NCBI RefSeq assembly: GCF_011386835.1
Contig: NC_088796.1
Location: 33,435,011-33,499,010, forward strand
Reading direction: 5' to 3'
DNA length: 64,000 nt
DNA from: Chrysemys picta bellii
Lineage: Eukaryota > Chordata > Testudines > Emydidae
In this document: positions 25,416 through 37,300 of the stretch, one piece after another
How the letters are laid out: each line of letters starts with the position of its first letter
Position numbering within the stretch: the first letter of the stretch is position 1
Program-made: the position numbers and the translations under genes
The notes under the pieces: model-generated
Seen by the model: the letters and a program-made list of their open reading frames with translations, nothing else
Told to the model about the DNA's origin: nothing
Database searches by the model: none

Positions 25416-25613
25416 ACTTTTAGCTCGTGGTTATGAGTTTTGCATTACTAAGTTATGCAAAGCTAACTCATTTAACTAAAAATAAAGTCAGAAAAAAAGA
25501 GCAGGGAGCTGGTTTTCTAGCCATCGACATATCATCATATGAAAATCTGCACTTATTTTTCATTCATAAAACACCACTCCCTTGAAAGGAAAAGAATCAG
25601 ACAAAAACAAACA
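25416..25613 (-). repeat. Right arm of an unassigned inverted pair
   Basis: Reverse-complement partner of 23389-23604. Small differences (for example gtgtcgatggg against tgtcgatggc in sense orientation, plus several indels) suggest an old duplication or two insertions of one family. Homology stops abruptly on both sides. Confidence 0.85.
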
Positions 25614-27717
25614 GAGGTCTTAGAACGTTAATTGCATGACTAACCAATGAAAAAAATTAAAAAGAGCTGAAATGAAATTATGGACACATGTCAAAGACGG
25701 ATAGCAAAAGACGTACCAGAAACAGAACAAACAACTTAGGGTTCAGAAAAATAAAAAAGGGATCCCAAACAGAACAGAAAAATAAAAATAAAAAAAAAAA
25801 TCAGAAAGAAAAACATGAAAGGAGAATAGAAACCAAAGACAAGTTGAGGAGTCCAATCAGGGAAAGGCAGGATGTTTTCCCTTCTTGATGCACAATCACA
25901 TTTCTGGGAAATGTGAAAGCAATATACTGTGGCTGTCAGGGGAAGAGAATTCATAACATTTGTAGTACTTCATGTGGGAGTCCTCTAGAGGTTCACTCAA
26001 ACAAAGGTCTCTTCCCCATCTCACCTTAAAGCTCACCCTTTTCTACCACTTTGCGAATTTCTGATCATTAAGTTTACTTCCAATCTTCCGAGAGCCCTTT
26101 TCTTCATATCTTACTCTTCAGCAATGTGCACAAAGTAGCTGTACAGAAACTGATATAAGCTTTCCAGTAGCAAAACACTGTCAATGCTTCCCATTGATTA
26201 CTAATCCAAGAAGTGTCCCCAGAAAAATCAAACCATAGTCTGCTAAGAGCAGTGTGATCTAGTTGCTAATCCTTTAGCCAACAGGCTATGAAATGCTGAG
26301 GGCTTATTACATTTATTTCTTCTTCAAGATTTTAATGGCTATCCCATGACATTGCTATGTGAATCATTACGAGGAGTTACTGATATGGATATGACATGAT
26401 GGTAGACAAGTAGAATGGTACTCAAACTACTGAATGTTATGTTTAACAATCACATCATAAGAGGAAATAAACTACTAGCTTGTAAAATGGCATTAAGTAA
26501 TCAATACGGTAAAGTCAGTCTACTGGTAAAGCTTGTCCCCCAGACCTTAAATGAACCGTGCTAATTCACTTGCATTCATTTATTCAAGCTTCTCTTAATT
26601 TCATATCCCTTCTATTATGTTGCAGGACTGTCACGGATGTTTTGAGTTTTATTTTAACAACTTTGTTTCTTTAAGTAAGCCCACAGTTGGTTCAACCCCA
26701 CAAAACAAGGTTATTTTCTTTTGGAAGAAAAAGTGCATATGCGGAAATTCTGAAAACCATCCGATGTAGTGCAGAGCTGTAAGGAAACATTTGACAAATT
26801 TTCTTGCCAGACACATGTACAAACATATCCTAGTAGATTGTTAAATTCTTCTGAGGTCAGTCATTGAAAAGAACTAAGTACAAATGGCAAGCACAAAATC
26901 CCCAAACAGAAATGAAATGGGTAAAAACAAAAAATTGCATAATAGCGTTCCAGATCAGGTACAATTATGTTACACCTTGGAAAAATGATTACTTTTCCAG
27001 GTAAAATGTTATATACCCGTATTAAATGTTTTTACTGAGGCTCAACGCGAATTACTAATGTTTCAGATTTAGAATGAATAGACAAGGAACCTGACTCTAG
27101 AAATCAGGTTATTTCACTTAAAACTGATTTACAGTAAATTCCTAATAGTTTATATCATGCAACAGTAGCTTGTTTTATTGCATAAATATGTTATGATTCA
27201 ATCCACTTTAGATTAATGTCCAGGTATGTTGTAATGACTTGAACATTAAACTCTCTACCAGCAGAGGGGGACTGTGATTTCTATTGTGATTTCTTTCTTT
27301 GAAAACATTCAAAAGGCAGTCTTCTAAATCCATTAGTGAATCTCTTGTGCATTCTTATACGACACACATATGGGACTAAGCAAGTATTCTTCCTTCTCAC
27401 AAGTACCCAAAGAAATATAGTTAACAAGCATAAAGCTATACTGCTTGTTTGGTCTATGTTGATCTGATCACACTATGCGTCTAAATTTCTGACTCTATTA
27501 GTGTGAAAAGTAACATTACTCTTGTTTAAGGGGAAATGTACTCTATTTTAAGTTTTGTGAGGTTTTTGAGCCATTATTTATAATACCCTGTTAGAGGTTT
27601 ATAAATTTAATTTCTCTACTAGAATCTCTGAAGATTTTTCTGGCACACAAACCAATATGTCTCTTCTTGGCTTACTTGGTCTAAGTCTTTAAAAGATTAA
27701 AGTCTCAATAGAACTGT
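25614..27717. other. Unique AT-rich intronic sequence
   Basis: No repeat or exon recognised. It contains an A-rich tract near 25777-25800. Confidence 0.45.
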
Positions 27718-27842
27718 GAGCTATTATCACTGTTTTACACGTGGGTAGACTGAAGCACAGAAATCAAGTGACTTCTCCATGGTTGAAAAGGAAGTCTCTA
27801 GCAAATGCAAGGAAAGAACCTGGTTCAGATCTGTGCTTCAGC
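27718..27842 (-). repeat. MIR-type SINE relic, antisense
   Basis: The plus strand reads ctattatcactgttttacac, then actgaagcacagaaatcaag and tgacttctccatggttg, which is the reverse complement of the MIR 3' half. Highly diverged. Confidence 0.6.
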
Positions 27843-29684
27843 TACAGTGTATTTGTAGCGACACCATTAGTTTTAGGTCTTAATTTAACTCTCCCAGAAA
27901 CTCGACCTCACCTCCTTTCCTGCAAATTTTATCAATTGCTGAATGAAGAAACTGAGACTATAAATTAACATTCATAGTGACAAAAAACATTATGTTGGTC
28001 TACAAAAGGTGTTTTTTTTCTATTAGTCAGTGACAGATTGATGAGCTATGATCAAGAAAAAAAATCTCCTTAGACTAAGTAGCATTTTAAATTAAGTCAA
28101 ATTTTGGGCCTAAAACTAAAATTTGCCTATATTGGGGAATTTTCAGCATTTGGTAGTCAAGCCATTAAAAAAAGACTTTTTGTACAGCAGTATACACATG
28201 CAGTTTCTTATACACTAAATATAATTTAAATAGATTTCAGACTTAATATACTAAGGTGTCAACCAAAAATAAGATACTTTTAGATACAGCTAAAAAAGGT
28301 TAATTCATTCATCTAGAAATACAAATAGAAGTACAAATCAAGAAGCTTGGGCATAACATGCTCCCTTCAGGAAACACACCTTCCATAGTTTCTCATATTC
28401 TGCAATATTTGAAGTTTACAAGTGGTATTAAGGAACAGCCCCAATGCCTTATGGTGACAAGCGCATGGATCACCATGACAAGATTAAAATTTTGGAGGTG
28501 GGGGGGGGGGGGAGAAAATGGACAACAATATTTTGGCTACATTTGGCATCTCCAGATTTGAATGTTTAACCATGTGTCTCTAATGTGCTCCTTCATAGTT
28601 TTATTTAAGGACAAAAATAAAGGCTACTTTAAGAGCTGACATGGTATTGAAAGCTTTAGCAGAGATGCCCTTCAAAATCCTGGATGGATTATAAATTCAT
28701 TTTCAGGGTCCAAAAAGAATTTCAGCAGAAAAGCAGGTTTCTACACTGGGTTTTATTTTTTAAAACTTCAGGATTTTGAAGAGCAGCTTTGCTAGAGGTT
28801 TCAATACTATGTCAGCTCTCAGCTCCTAAGGTGGCCCTTTATTTTGTATTTAAAGAAATTAGTCACTGTATGATGCATCTTTACCAAAAGCACTTTGATT
28901 TTCTTAAAACAAATTACAATTGTTCTTAAACCTATCTTTCTTTGGGCCATAGGTATTTGAAACAGAGTTTTGTGGAACACCATCACAGGTGAGTCTGTGG
29001 GCCTTTGACAAACATAATTGAATTTTGACAATTTCGTATCACAACCAACATATGGACTGCCCTTTTTGGGGCCAATATGAAAGTACAGCCTTGTTAGTTT
29101 CTGCTTTTAGCACTTCTCTCATCATGTAAAGGTTTAGTATGTCCCTGGAATACTCAATCTGTCTATATTCATCATTTCAGGAAAGAAAAAAAGATACAAA
29201 ATTAGAATTCCTTTAACAAAGTTTAGCTTTTTTTACTCTCAATGCACCCCCACTCCATTTAAGATAAAAGGACTACAAAGATGAGTCAGAGAATTCGTGT
29301 CTCACATGAAGAGACACCTCCTCTTCTAGATGGAGGAGTACACCACAATCTCAGAGATGACTTCCTAAAAGACTGAAGGACAAACATTTAGGTATAATGT
29401 GAAAATTAAATGATTCAATTTCCTGCCACCCTGAAATACAGAAAAGTTGATATGCCCTGACAAAGCCCCATAGTATTATAAACTCTCTGGTTCCTAGGGC
29501 CTGTTTGCCTCAATAAATATAAAGTACAGGCCACTCTGGGTTCTTTGAAAGCTTCTGGTGTTTGATGTTATTTCATGATTGGCATAGATTATATTATATT
29601 TAAGGTGATATTGAAAGTTTACATATGGAATGCTACTATGTGACCCTCTAAAGCTTAAGGACTGAAAACTGAGCAGGGTTTCCC
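27843..29684. other. Unique intronic sequence
   Basis: Nothing recognised. A 13-base G run lies at 28500-28512. Confidence 0.45.
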
Positions 29685-29724
29685 ATGATTATTTGTGACA
29701 TTTGTACCTTTTCTCTTTTGCAGA

Positions 29725-29926
29725 GGGTGGATGATCCCACCAAATGGCCTGCAAGAGTTTGTGGATTCCTAGAACCCACATTAAAGCAGAGAAAGATGTT
29801 AATAAACAGCTCAGAGACTACCATATCTGCCTCTGCAAGAAAGCTCTTTCAGTGGAAGGTTGTTCAGTGGAAACTATTGTTCCTTTCCCCACCCTTTTAT
29901 CACCCAGAAATTGAGTTGTCAGAACA
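29725..29926 (+). other. Exon-like segment, unidentified
   Basis: A good pyrimidine tract and acceptor (ccttttctcttttgcag) precede an open segment of 67 codons. It is followed by a plausible donor (gaacag then gtataa). The strand is opposite to ARL15. The translation (RVDDPTKWPARVCG...) resembles no protein I know. It could be a lineage-specific non-coding RNA exon, an exon fossil, or coincidence. The frame starts upstream at 29685. Confidence 0.2.
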
Positions 29927-29933
29927 GGTATAA

Positions 29934-31448
29934 TGGTTATAGTGATGACACAATCTTCTTATCAGTCCCAGCAACAAAAACCACAAAGAAGGAAACATTT
30001 TTCAATTTCTTTGAGCATTACAGAGTAGTCATCTAACTGAACTCTTAAGATGCAACAGTGATTGAAGCTCCAAGCCTGACTGTCCTACTCTCGTCCATCT
30101 CTATTGAAGGGGCAGGCAGATAAGTTGTCCAGAGTGCAGCCAGTTGAAAAAGTGTTGAACTTGTGGAATCCTGTGGTGTTTAGCAGGAATTCTGGCAGAG
30201 TTTTCCTGGATTTCTATAAGACTACATAGGCTTCTTGCAGAGCACTTTGTGGAGCCCTTGCTGCAAATTCTTTTAATATGTGCCATACTTTTCAGCAACA
30301 GTACTTTATACCAAGTCTAACAAATCTCATTTAAACTTGACTCCTAAAGACTCTCACAATTCTGTACTGAGAGCATAACAAGCAATTAGGATCCCTACTT
30401 GTGGGCATTGGAAAACTTTGATTCATGTTTAAAGCTTTCCTTTTGAATCCACTTAACAGACTAGACAGTACAACTTCTGCACTAAACACTAAAAAACAAT
30501 CTGTGAAATTCCCCATTCTGCAGCAACACAAATATGCAAACGATGCCACTATGCAGACTAGTGTAATCACTTTTTGCCTATTAATGAAACCTTAAAGAAA
30601 CTTCGTAAGCCAGTAAGTACTATATAAATGCTAATAGATCAACGTCTGAACAAGAAGTATACTATATATTTTTCACATGTATAAACCCAACTTGGAAAAT
30701 GAACACAATATAATATATATCAAGAATATAAAAGAACAGCGTAACAAGCAATACTTCTATAAAAACAGATGTTTCAAATTAAAATAATCTTGAGAATTAT
30801 GGACCACTTAAACTCAAGGAGGTTGCAGAGGGACCAATGACAATAATTAACTCTGTAAATTTAACACTTATGTATTGACATTTCACATACTCAAAAATCC
30901 ATTGCATGGGAATATTACATCTGCATATAGTTAATACTAGACAACAATTACATGGATTAAATGGACTGTCAAGGTATTTAAATCAAGTTGTATTTTCAGT
31001 ACAACCAGTGGAAAATATTTAACAAATATTATGATTCATTGACCAATTCACTTGCTAGTTTTTGCAGCATTTGACCAGTTGGCATAGGTGGCAGAATATT
31101 ACATATTGAATTATCTCATGAATATGTTATTTGAATAATGTATATTCCTCAAAAATTTTGGGTGTATTCAGCCAGCTCTAATTTTCAATTAGACTGAATA
31201 TAAACATACTCCCAAATATAACGGTTTTTACCCACTGGCTAAAATAAATTCATTTAAAAATTGAATTTTTCCAACATAAAAACAGAAAGATGATTGACAG
31301 TATTGTCAATGCAGTGATGTGCTTACAAGTACCTCCATAATCCATGCCATGGTGCTTTGAAGACCGTTTGTCAAGTTCCAGTCAATTCAAAAGCACTGTG
31401 ATATTAAATGAAATGGTTGTACCTGGAAACACAGTAAAAATAAAAGAC
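29934..31448. other. Unique AT-rich intronic sequence
   Basis: No gene or repeat recognised. Confidence 0.45.
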
Positions 31449-31697
31449 TGTCCAATGGTTAGGGCACTACCCTGGAATTTGGGATCCCAGAGTTCAATTC
31501 TCTGCTCTGAAACAGTCTGCCTTGAGATCGTAGGCAAATCTCTTAGGCCCAGATTTTTAAAAGGTATTTAGGAACTTAACCCCCATTGATTTCAATCTGT
31601 CCCCTAGTTTCTGTGTGCCTCAATTCCCTATATGTAAAATGGGGATAAGAAGACTTCCTTACATCACAGGGAGTTGTGAGGATAAATACATTAAGAT
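31449..31697 (+). repeat. MIR/CORE-SINE, fairly complete
   Basis: The tRNA-like head (tccaatggttagggcactac, then cccagagttcaattctctgc) contains a recognisable B-box-like segment. The 3' part reads ctatatgtaaaatggggata and gggagttgtgaggataaata. Orientation plus. It is the best-preserved MIR copy in the window. Confidence 0.72.
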
Positions 31698-31698
31698 T

Positions 31699-32270
31699 AG
31701 ACTCATAGACTTTAAGGCCAGAAGGGACCATCATGATCATCTAGTCTGACCTCCAGCACATTGCAGGCCACAGAACATCACCCACCCACTCCTGTAATAG
31801 ACCCAAAACCTCTGGCTGAGTTACTGAAGTCTTTAAATCATGATTTGAGGACTTCAAGTTACAAAGAATCCACCATCTACACTAGTTTAAAATGGCACAT
31901 AACACATGCCCCACGCTGCAGAGGAAGGCAAACTCCCCAGGGTCTCTGCCAATCTGACCCAGGGTAAAAATTCCTTCCCAACCCCAAATATGGTGATCAG
32001 TTAGACCCTGAGCCAGACACCCACCAGTCAAACACCTAAGAAAGAATTCTCTGTAGTAATTCGAAGTCCTCTTCATTTAGTGTCCCATCAGGGCTGTTGG
32101 AAATATTTGCTGCTAGCAGTTGCAGATCGGCTACATGCCATTGTAAGCAGTCTGATCATATCATCCCCGTCAAACTTATCAAGCTCAATCTTGAAGCCAG
32201 TTAGGTTTTTTGCCCCCACTGCTCCCCTTGGAAGGCTGTTCCAGAACTTCACTCCTCTGATGGCTAGAAA
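31699..32270 (-). mobile_element. CR1 LINE 3' region, antisense
   Basis: The plus strand shows the complement of a CR1 3' UTR: ggccagaagggaccatcatg, gatcatctagtctgacctcc, then catcacccacccactcctg and, further right, the complement of the last RT codons. The 3' end is at the left. Confidence 0.8.
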
Positions 32271-32811
32271 ACATTATGAGACACTCAAATACTACAGTAA
32301 TGGGGGCCATATAAACACCTAATATAGACAGACGATACAGCAGTGAAACAGCTGGATCTTCCAATGCCCGTATTTGGAATCTACAAAAACACTGCCCCAT
32401 TACCTAATTCCCCAAGTAATTCTCTCCATAAGCTAACATGAAATGACATTCTGTTTACACAGAATATATATAAAAAACCTCTAAAGATTCCAGTACAAAA
32501 AACCCCACAAAAATATACTGAAAAACAAACTTAATGCATCCTCAGGACTAAGAAAAACGTCAATTGGAACATGTGCAACATTGCCTCAACAAAGCAAGCA
32601 AAAGAAAGGTTGAATTTGAAATTGCCTTGCTTTTGTCTTAGTCACAACTGGTTTGTTATTTTTTATGCAGTGTTTTGATAGTAAAATTGCACTGTTATGA
32701 ACACTGAAGGTAGGACAACTGAGCAGAGAGGGGAACAGAGTAATAAAAACAAAGATGAGTCTTCACTTTTCCAGAGAAGTACATAACTATTCTGAGACAT
32801 TTTTTTCTCAA
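32271..32811. other. Unique intronic sequence
   Basis: Nothing recognised. Confidence 0.4.
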
Positions 32812-32950
32812 GGGACTAGAGTTCTAGTCTCAGTTCTGCTATTGGTCTGCTGCATGACCTTAGGCAAGTCACGGCACCACTCTGTGCCTCTGTTTCCCAT
32901 CCCTCTCTTAGTTTAGACTGTTTAGAGTTCTGCAGCACCGTCTTGGGGAC
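32812..32950 (+). repeat. MIR-type SINE relic
   Basis: gttctagtctcagttctgct, then catgaccttaggcaagtcac and ctctgtgcctctgtttccc, in MIR order. Confidence 0.65.
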
Positions 32951-32959
32951 TGTCTTTTA

Positions 32960-33151
32960 CAGTATGTCTATATGCGATTAAAAACCCACAGCTGTCCTGT
33001 GCCAGCTGACTCAGGCTCATGCTAAGGGGGAATTTAATTGCCATGTAGACATTTAGGCTCGGGCTGAAGCCCAGGCTCTAGGACCCTGCCAAGGGCCCCC
33101 TAGCCCAAGCCTCTATCGCAGATGTCTAACGGCAATGAAGACAAACCCTCA
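32960..33151. mobile_element. Palindrome-rich MITE
   Basis: Ends cagtatgtctatatgcgatt and (reverse) gagggtttgtcttcattgcc with an internal near-palindrome around 33054-33110 (ggctcgggctgaagccc). A common turtle non-coding DNA transposon type. The target duplication is unclear. Confidence 0.55.
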
Positions 33152-33282
33152 GTGTGCATTTGTGCATCTCCTCACACAATGGGGCCTCAGTCTCAGTACT
33201 ATCGTAAAACAAAAAAATAATACTTAGTATTTGTGTCACACATTTCATCTTCAACTACTCTACAAACTATTGTTTGCAGTGT

Positions 33283-34320
33283 TCTTGTCGTCATGTTGGT
33301 TTCAGGTCATTACCAAGACGAGGTGGGTGAGGTAATATCTTTCACTGGACCACTTCTGTTGATGAAAGTGAGATGATTTTGAGCTATACAGAGCTCTTCT
33401 TCAGGTCTGGGAAAGGTACTCCATGTCACAGCTAAATACAAAGTGGAACAGTTTGTTCAGCTAAGTAGTTAACACACATTGTAAGAGCCCATTCAAGGTG
33501 AAGTGGCCTGTTAAAACCTCTGCAGCCATAGGGCAAGCCTACATTACTGCTTAAGTCGATCTAACTTACGCTGCTCAGGGGTGTGAAAAAAACATGCCCC
33601 TGAGCAATGCGAGTTGCAACAACCTAAGCGCTGTCTGCACCGGCTCTATGTAAGCAGGAGATGCTCTCCCGCCGACATTACTCCATCCCTGTGAGAGACA
33701 GAAGTTATTATGCTGACAAGAGAAAGCTCTCCATCGGCATAGAGCGTCTTCACCCAATGCACTACAGTGGCGCAGCTGTGCTGATGTAGCATTTCTAGTG
33801 TAGACCTGTCCATAGACAAAGGAGGGGTGACAGATTGTTGTAATAAGCCAGAAATTCAATGTCTTTATTAAGACAATGATTTTTAGTGTCCAATGGCTAT
33901 GAATTTCAGTTCCATAACTCACCTTTTGAATGTGTTGTGCTTGTTTCCTTTGAAGACAAGGACTGAGAAGTCACATATGGAGCGATCATTTCTGAAAAGT
34001 GTTCATTTCCAAGTGAAATTGTTTGTCTTATTTTTCTGTATGAGTTCATTCAAGACGGTAGTGATGATCTGGAACCCCCCTCCCCAACCTCTCCACACTC
34101 ATCATCAGAAGCAAGCTCCCCACAGACCAGGATCCACCAACTCAAAGCAGTACCAGACCCTGCCATAACAGATGCAAAACCTGCAGATACATCTTCATTG
34201 CTACAATGATCAATACCTCCCACAACACACCTTTCAAGATCCATGGGACCTACACATTCCTATCACATGTGGTACTTTAACCAGTACATTAAATACCCCA
34301 ATAACCATCAAACTAACAAA
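33283..34320 (-). mobile_element. Penelope-like element with internal inversion
   Basis: From about 33283 the plus strand carries the complement of a Penelope-like terminal region (gaggtgggtgaggtaatatc, gagctcttcttcaggtctgg). After a nested MITE comes the complement of the end of the GIY-YIG endonuclease region (tgacagattgttgtaataag... to about 34070). There orientation flips: 34070-34320 reads in the plus sense (cacagaccaggatccaccaa, acacacctttcaagatccat), the segment just ahead of the GIY-YIG motif. All frames are broken. Such head-to-head arrangements are typical of Penelope insertions. A degraded CTGAAGA-hairpin motif lies on the minus strand around 33381-33404. Confidence 0.7.
33531..33811. 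mobile_element. Harbinger-type MITE nested in Penelope element
   Basis: Ends GGGCAAGCCTACATTAC and (reverse) GGACAGGTCTACACTAG, 281 bp. The flanking sequence CATAG occurs on both sides (33527-33531 and 33811-33815), with ATA as the probable 3-bp duplication. Penelope sequence continues across the insertion. The 115-codon minus frame overlapping it is not a gene. Confidence 0.7.
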
Positions 34321-37300
34321 CATTATCTAATTCACCCACACAGGCAAGCAAGACAGGCATACTGGACAACAGAACAATTTCAAAAAGAAGAACTGAACAA
34401 GTAAATTTACAGAAGTATTTTAGATACATTTCACATTCACTGTAATCCAGATCATCAGCAGACACTATTGGTTTATCAATAACTATATTGTTTATACAAA
34501 CATATTAGATACAGTGCTCCTGGTTTAGAAAATTTTCATATGTAAAAATGACTCCATTTCTGTTTGTGTCTACCATAACCGATATGGCTATATTCAGAAA
34601 ACATGACTCCGGCATGTGCAAAGAGGCATTTGCCTTGATTTAGGAAAGGCAGCATTACCCACTTATCTTATTATTAGTACCACCTATATTCCAAACATCA
34701 CATCTGACATAGCTTATACTACTGCCACTTTTCATCACTGCACCTTATTCTGCATCCAGTTATCTCCAAATCAAGATATACATCAGCATTACACTCAAAC
34801 GAATATGTCCTGAATTTCAACGCATCTCTGTATGAAAGTAATACAACTTTGCTTTAAAAGAAAGACTTTCTAAAAGAAAGCATGGAAAAAAGCATAATTT
34901 TTCTGAAGCCCAAACACGATAACCCTTTATTAACAGCACTCAACCTGAACAGCAGTATCTGTATGAAGAAGTAATATGTATAACATTGAAACAGTCCTTA
35001 ACTGTTCATATAAAAATGTTTTACAAATTACAATATAAAGCAAATATCTTTAAAAACAATTTCCAGAAGACAGGCTGACAAGTCATTCATGTCTAATAAA
35101 ACCAACCCAATCATATGAAAATAAGTCAAATTCTTTAAGTGTGGTAAGTAATAACATCTGTCCTTTCAGATACACACAGTGTACATGGTTTGGTAATATC
35201 AGTACATTCATTCAGTCAGTCATTTGGGCATTTAAGCCAATTTTGAAACATCACTCTGCATACATGGGTCCTTAAACACACCCAAAAAATTAGTGTGATG
35301 AAGTGTCATAATTCTCTTCTGACTGACCAAATGCCCAGTAGCACAAAGCCTGGAGCAGATGACTTAATTCAGACTGAATAATTCAATCGAATAGAAGAGT
35401 TAATAAGCATAATGCAAGTATACTGCACAGTGTTCTTTAGGAGGCTGGGAAGGCCAATGGAAAGAGTGTTGTGGTAAAGCTGAAGTGTGTTTTGTTTCAG
35501 TATTCCAATTTGTTAAACATTATGCCATCATTGTATGCCCTAATAAGTTTCCATTGATTACTATGACCTACAGCTACACAGAAAGCTAGTCAAATGCAGA
35601 ATTTTCTAATATGTAATTTCACCACCATAGTCAAAGTTACAGCAAATACTGAAATTCTAAAGATCAGCTAGGATGGTCCTTGGAAATTAAGAATTTCAGA
35701 ATAAGATTGTTGGAGTCTAGTTTCTAATAATTACAAAGCTATTTCAATTATTCAATATTGTATTAATCTTATACACGTATTCAAACTATAACCAAGTTCT
35801 GAAAAAGAGGTGAAAATGAAAAGAGGAGCACAATACATTGCAAAGATATACCTAGATTTGTATTTTGACGTTTAACACGATAAGGATTTTCCCGTTAGTT
35901 CATAAACAAATCACTGATGAACTGTATGCCTTGAAACCACCAGCAAAAAGAAGTGAAGATAATTTAAAAAATGTGCATGGAAACACAGTACAATGGAACT
36001 AAGGTGCAGCTGTAATTTAAGTTGTAAGTTCTTCAAGGCTAGGACCATAACTCTTAAATACATTGCAAACTGATGGCATTACTAACAAAAATTATAAAGA
36101 TAAAAGTGAAAATAATCTGGCATATTTTACTAAATTTAATAACTGAATACCAAGAGTAATTGAAAGCAAATTTTCCGTAATTAGCCTGGCAAACTCCACT
36201 GTTCAACATTCATTTTCTGCTCCTCTTACTCATGTGAATAGTCTAATTAGATGTCAATGGAACCATTTGAGTGAATAAAAGGAGCAGGTAGAGCTCCTAA
36301 AATCAGATACTAATAATTCTCTGATTAGCATCACCTATCCCAATAATTTCATTTTGCATATTTACTAAAAACTTAACAAAAAGAGATCAAAACAGCAAGC
36401 CAGGGTATCTTGTTCCTTACAGTAAAGTCTAGAAGTTAATACAACCATATGTCAGACTGGTTTTTGAGAACAAGCAGGAGTAAGAATCAATTAGTGAAAC
36501 TTCTACTAGCAGATACAAAAAAGTACCTTACTCCTAAGACCACCCATTTGTTTTATTACCTAATGCTTCAATGCACAACAATAATATAGCTTAAAGGCTG
36601 CACTGCAATTTTTACTAACGCCAGCTGGGTCAGAAATAGCAATGACAGCGTTTGCTATGAGTTGAAGGCTATCAGTGCAACTGATTAAAAGGATATTACA
36701 CACGATAGTTCTACTCCTCAAACCAAAGCAGCTCAAACCACCACCAATTAACTTCCAATTCAAAACAAAACAAAAAAAAACAACCAAAAAAAAAATTGAA
36801 AATCAAAAGGAATAAAGGAGTATAAGCAAGGCCAGATAAATTAGCTCCAAGTTTCCCTTTTATATCTAAGAAGCGGTCAGCAAAAGGAGTTGTGAGTACT
36901 AATAAAAAAATATGATGGTGTTTATTAGCCTGCATTATAGAAGGAGATCTGTCAGAGTTCACTGTCAGGCACACTGAAGTGGCATGATGCAACATTCACT
37001 TTTCATGAGTAATGATACGTCAGCAATAAAACATTCAAACAATGTGTGTTCTGTTAATCTTTTAACATTTGTTAGTATTTATTTAGAAACCAATAGCATT
37101 GAGATTGGTATTCGATGTTTTCTCAAGGGCCGTAATAAAAAAAAGTAGATTTAAGCAGTATACCTCAACAGGTTTGCTTGTCCTAGGAGTTTTTAATATA
37201 TAATTTATATATTATACACACGCACACACACACCCCTGCACACACCCTACAGATCACAAAATAAGAAGCACGGGCACATAATTAAGGGGTCCACAGAGCT

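Noticed and set aside
33575..33922. 115-codon minus-strand open frame
   Set aside because: It crosses the junction of a nested MITE and a Penelope remnant, so it cannot be an ancestral gene.
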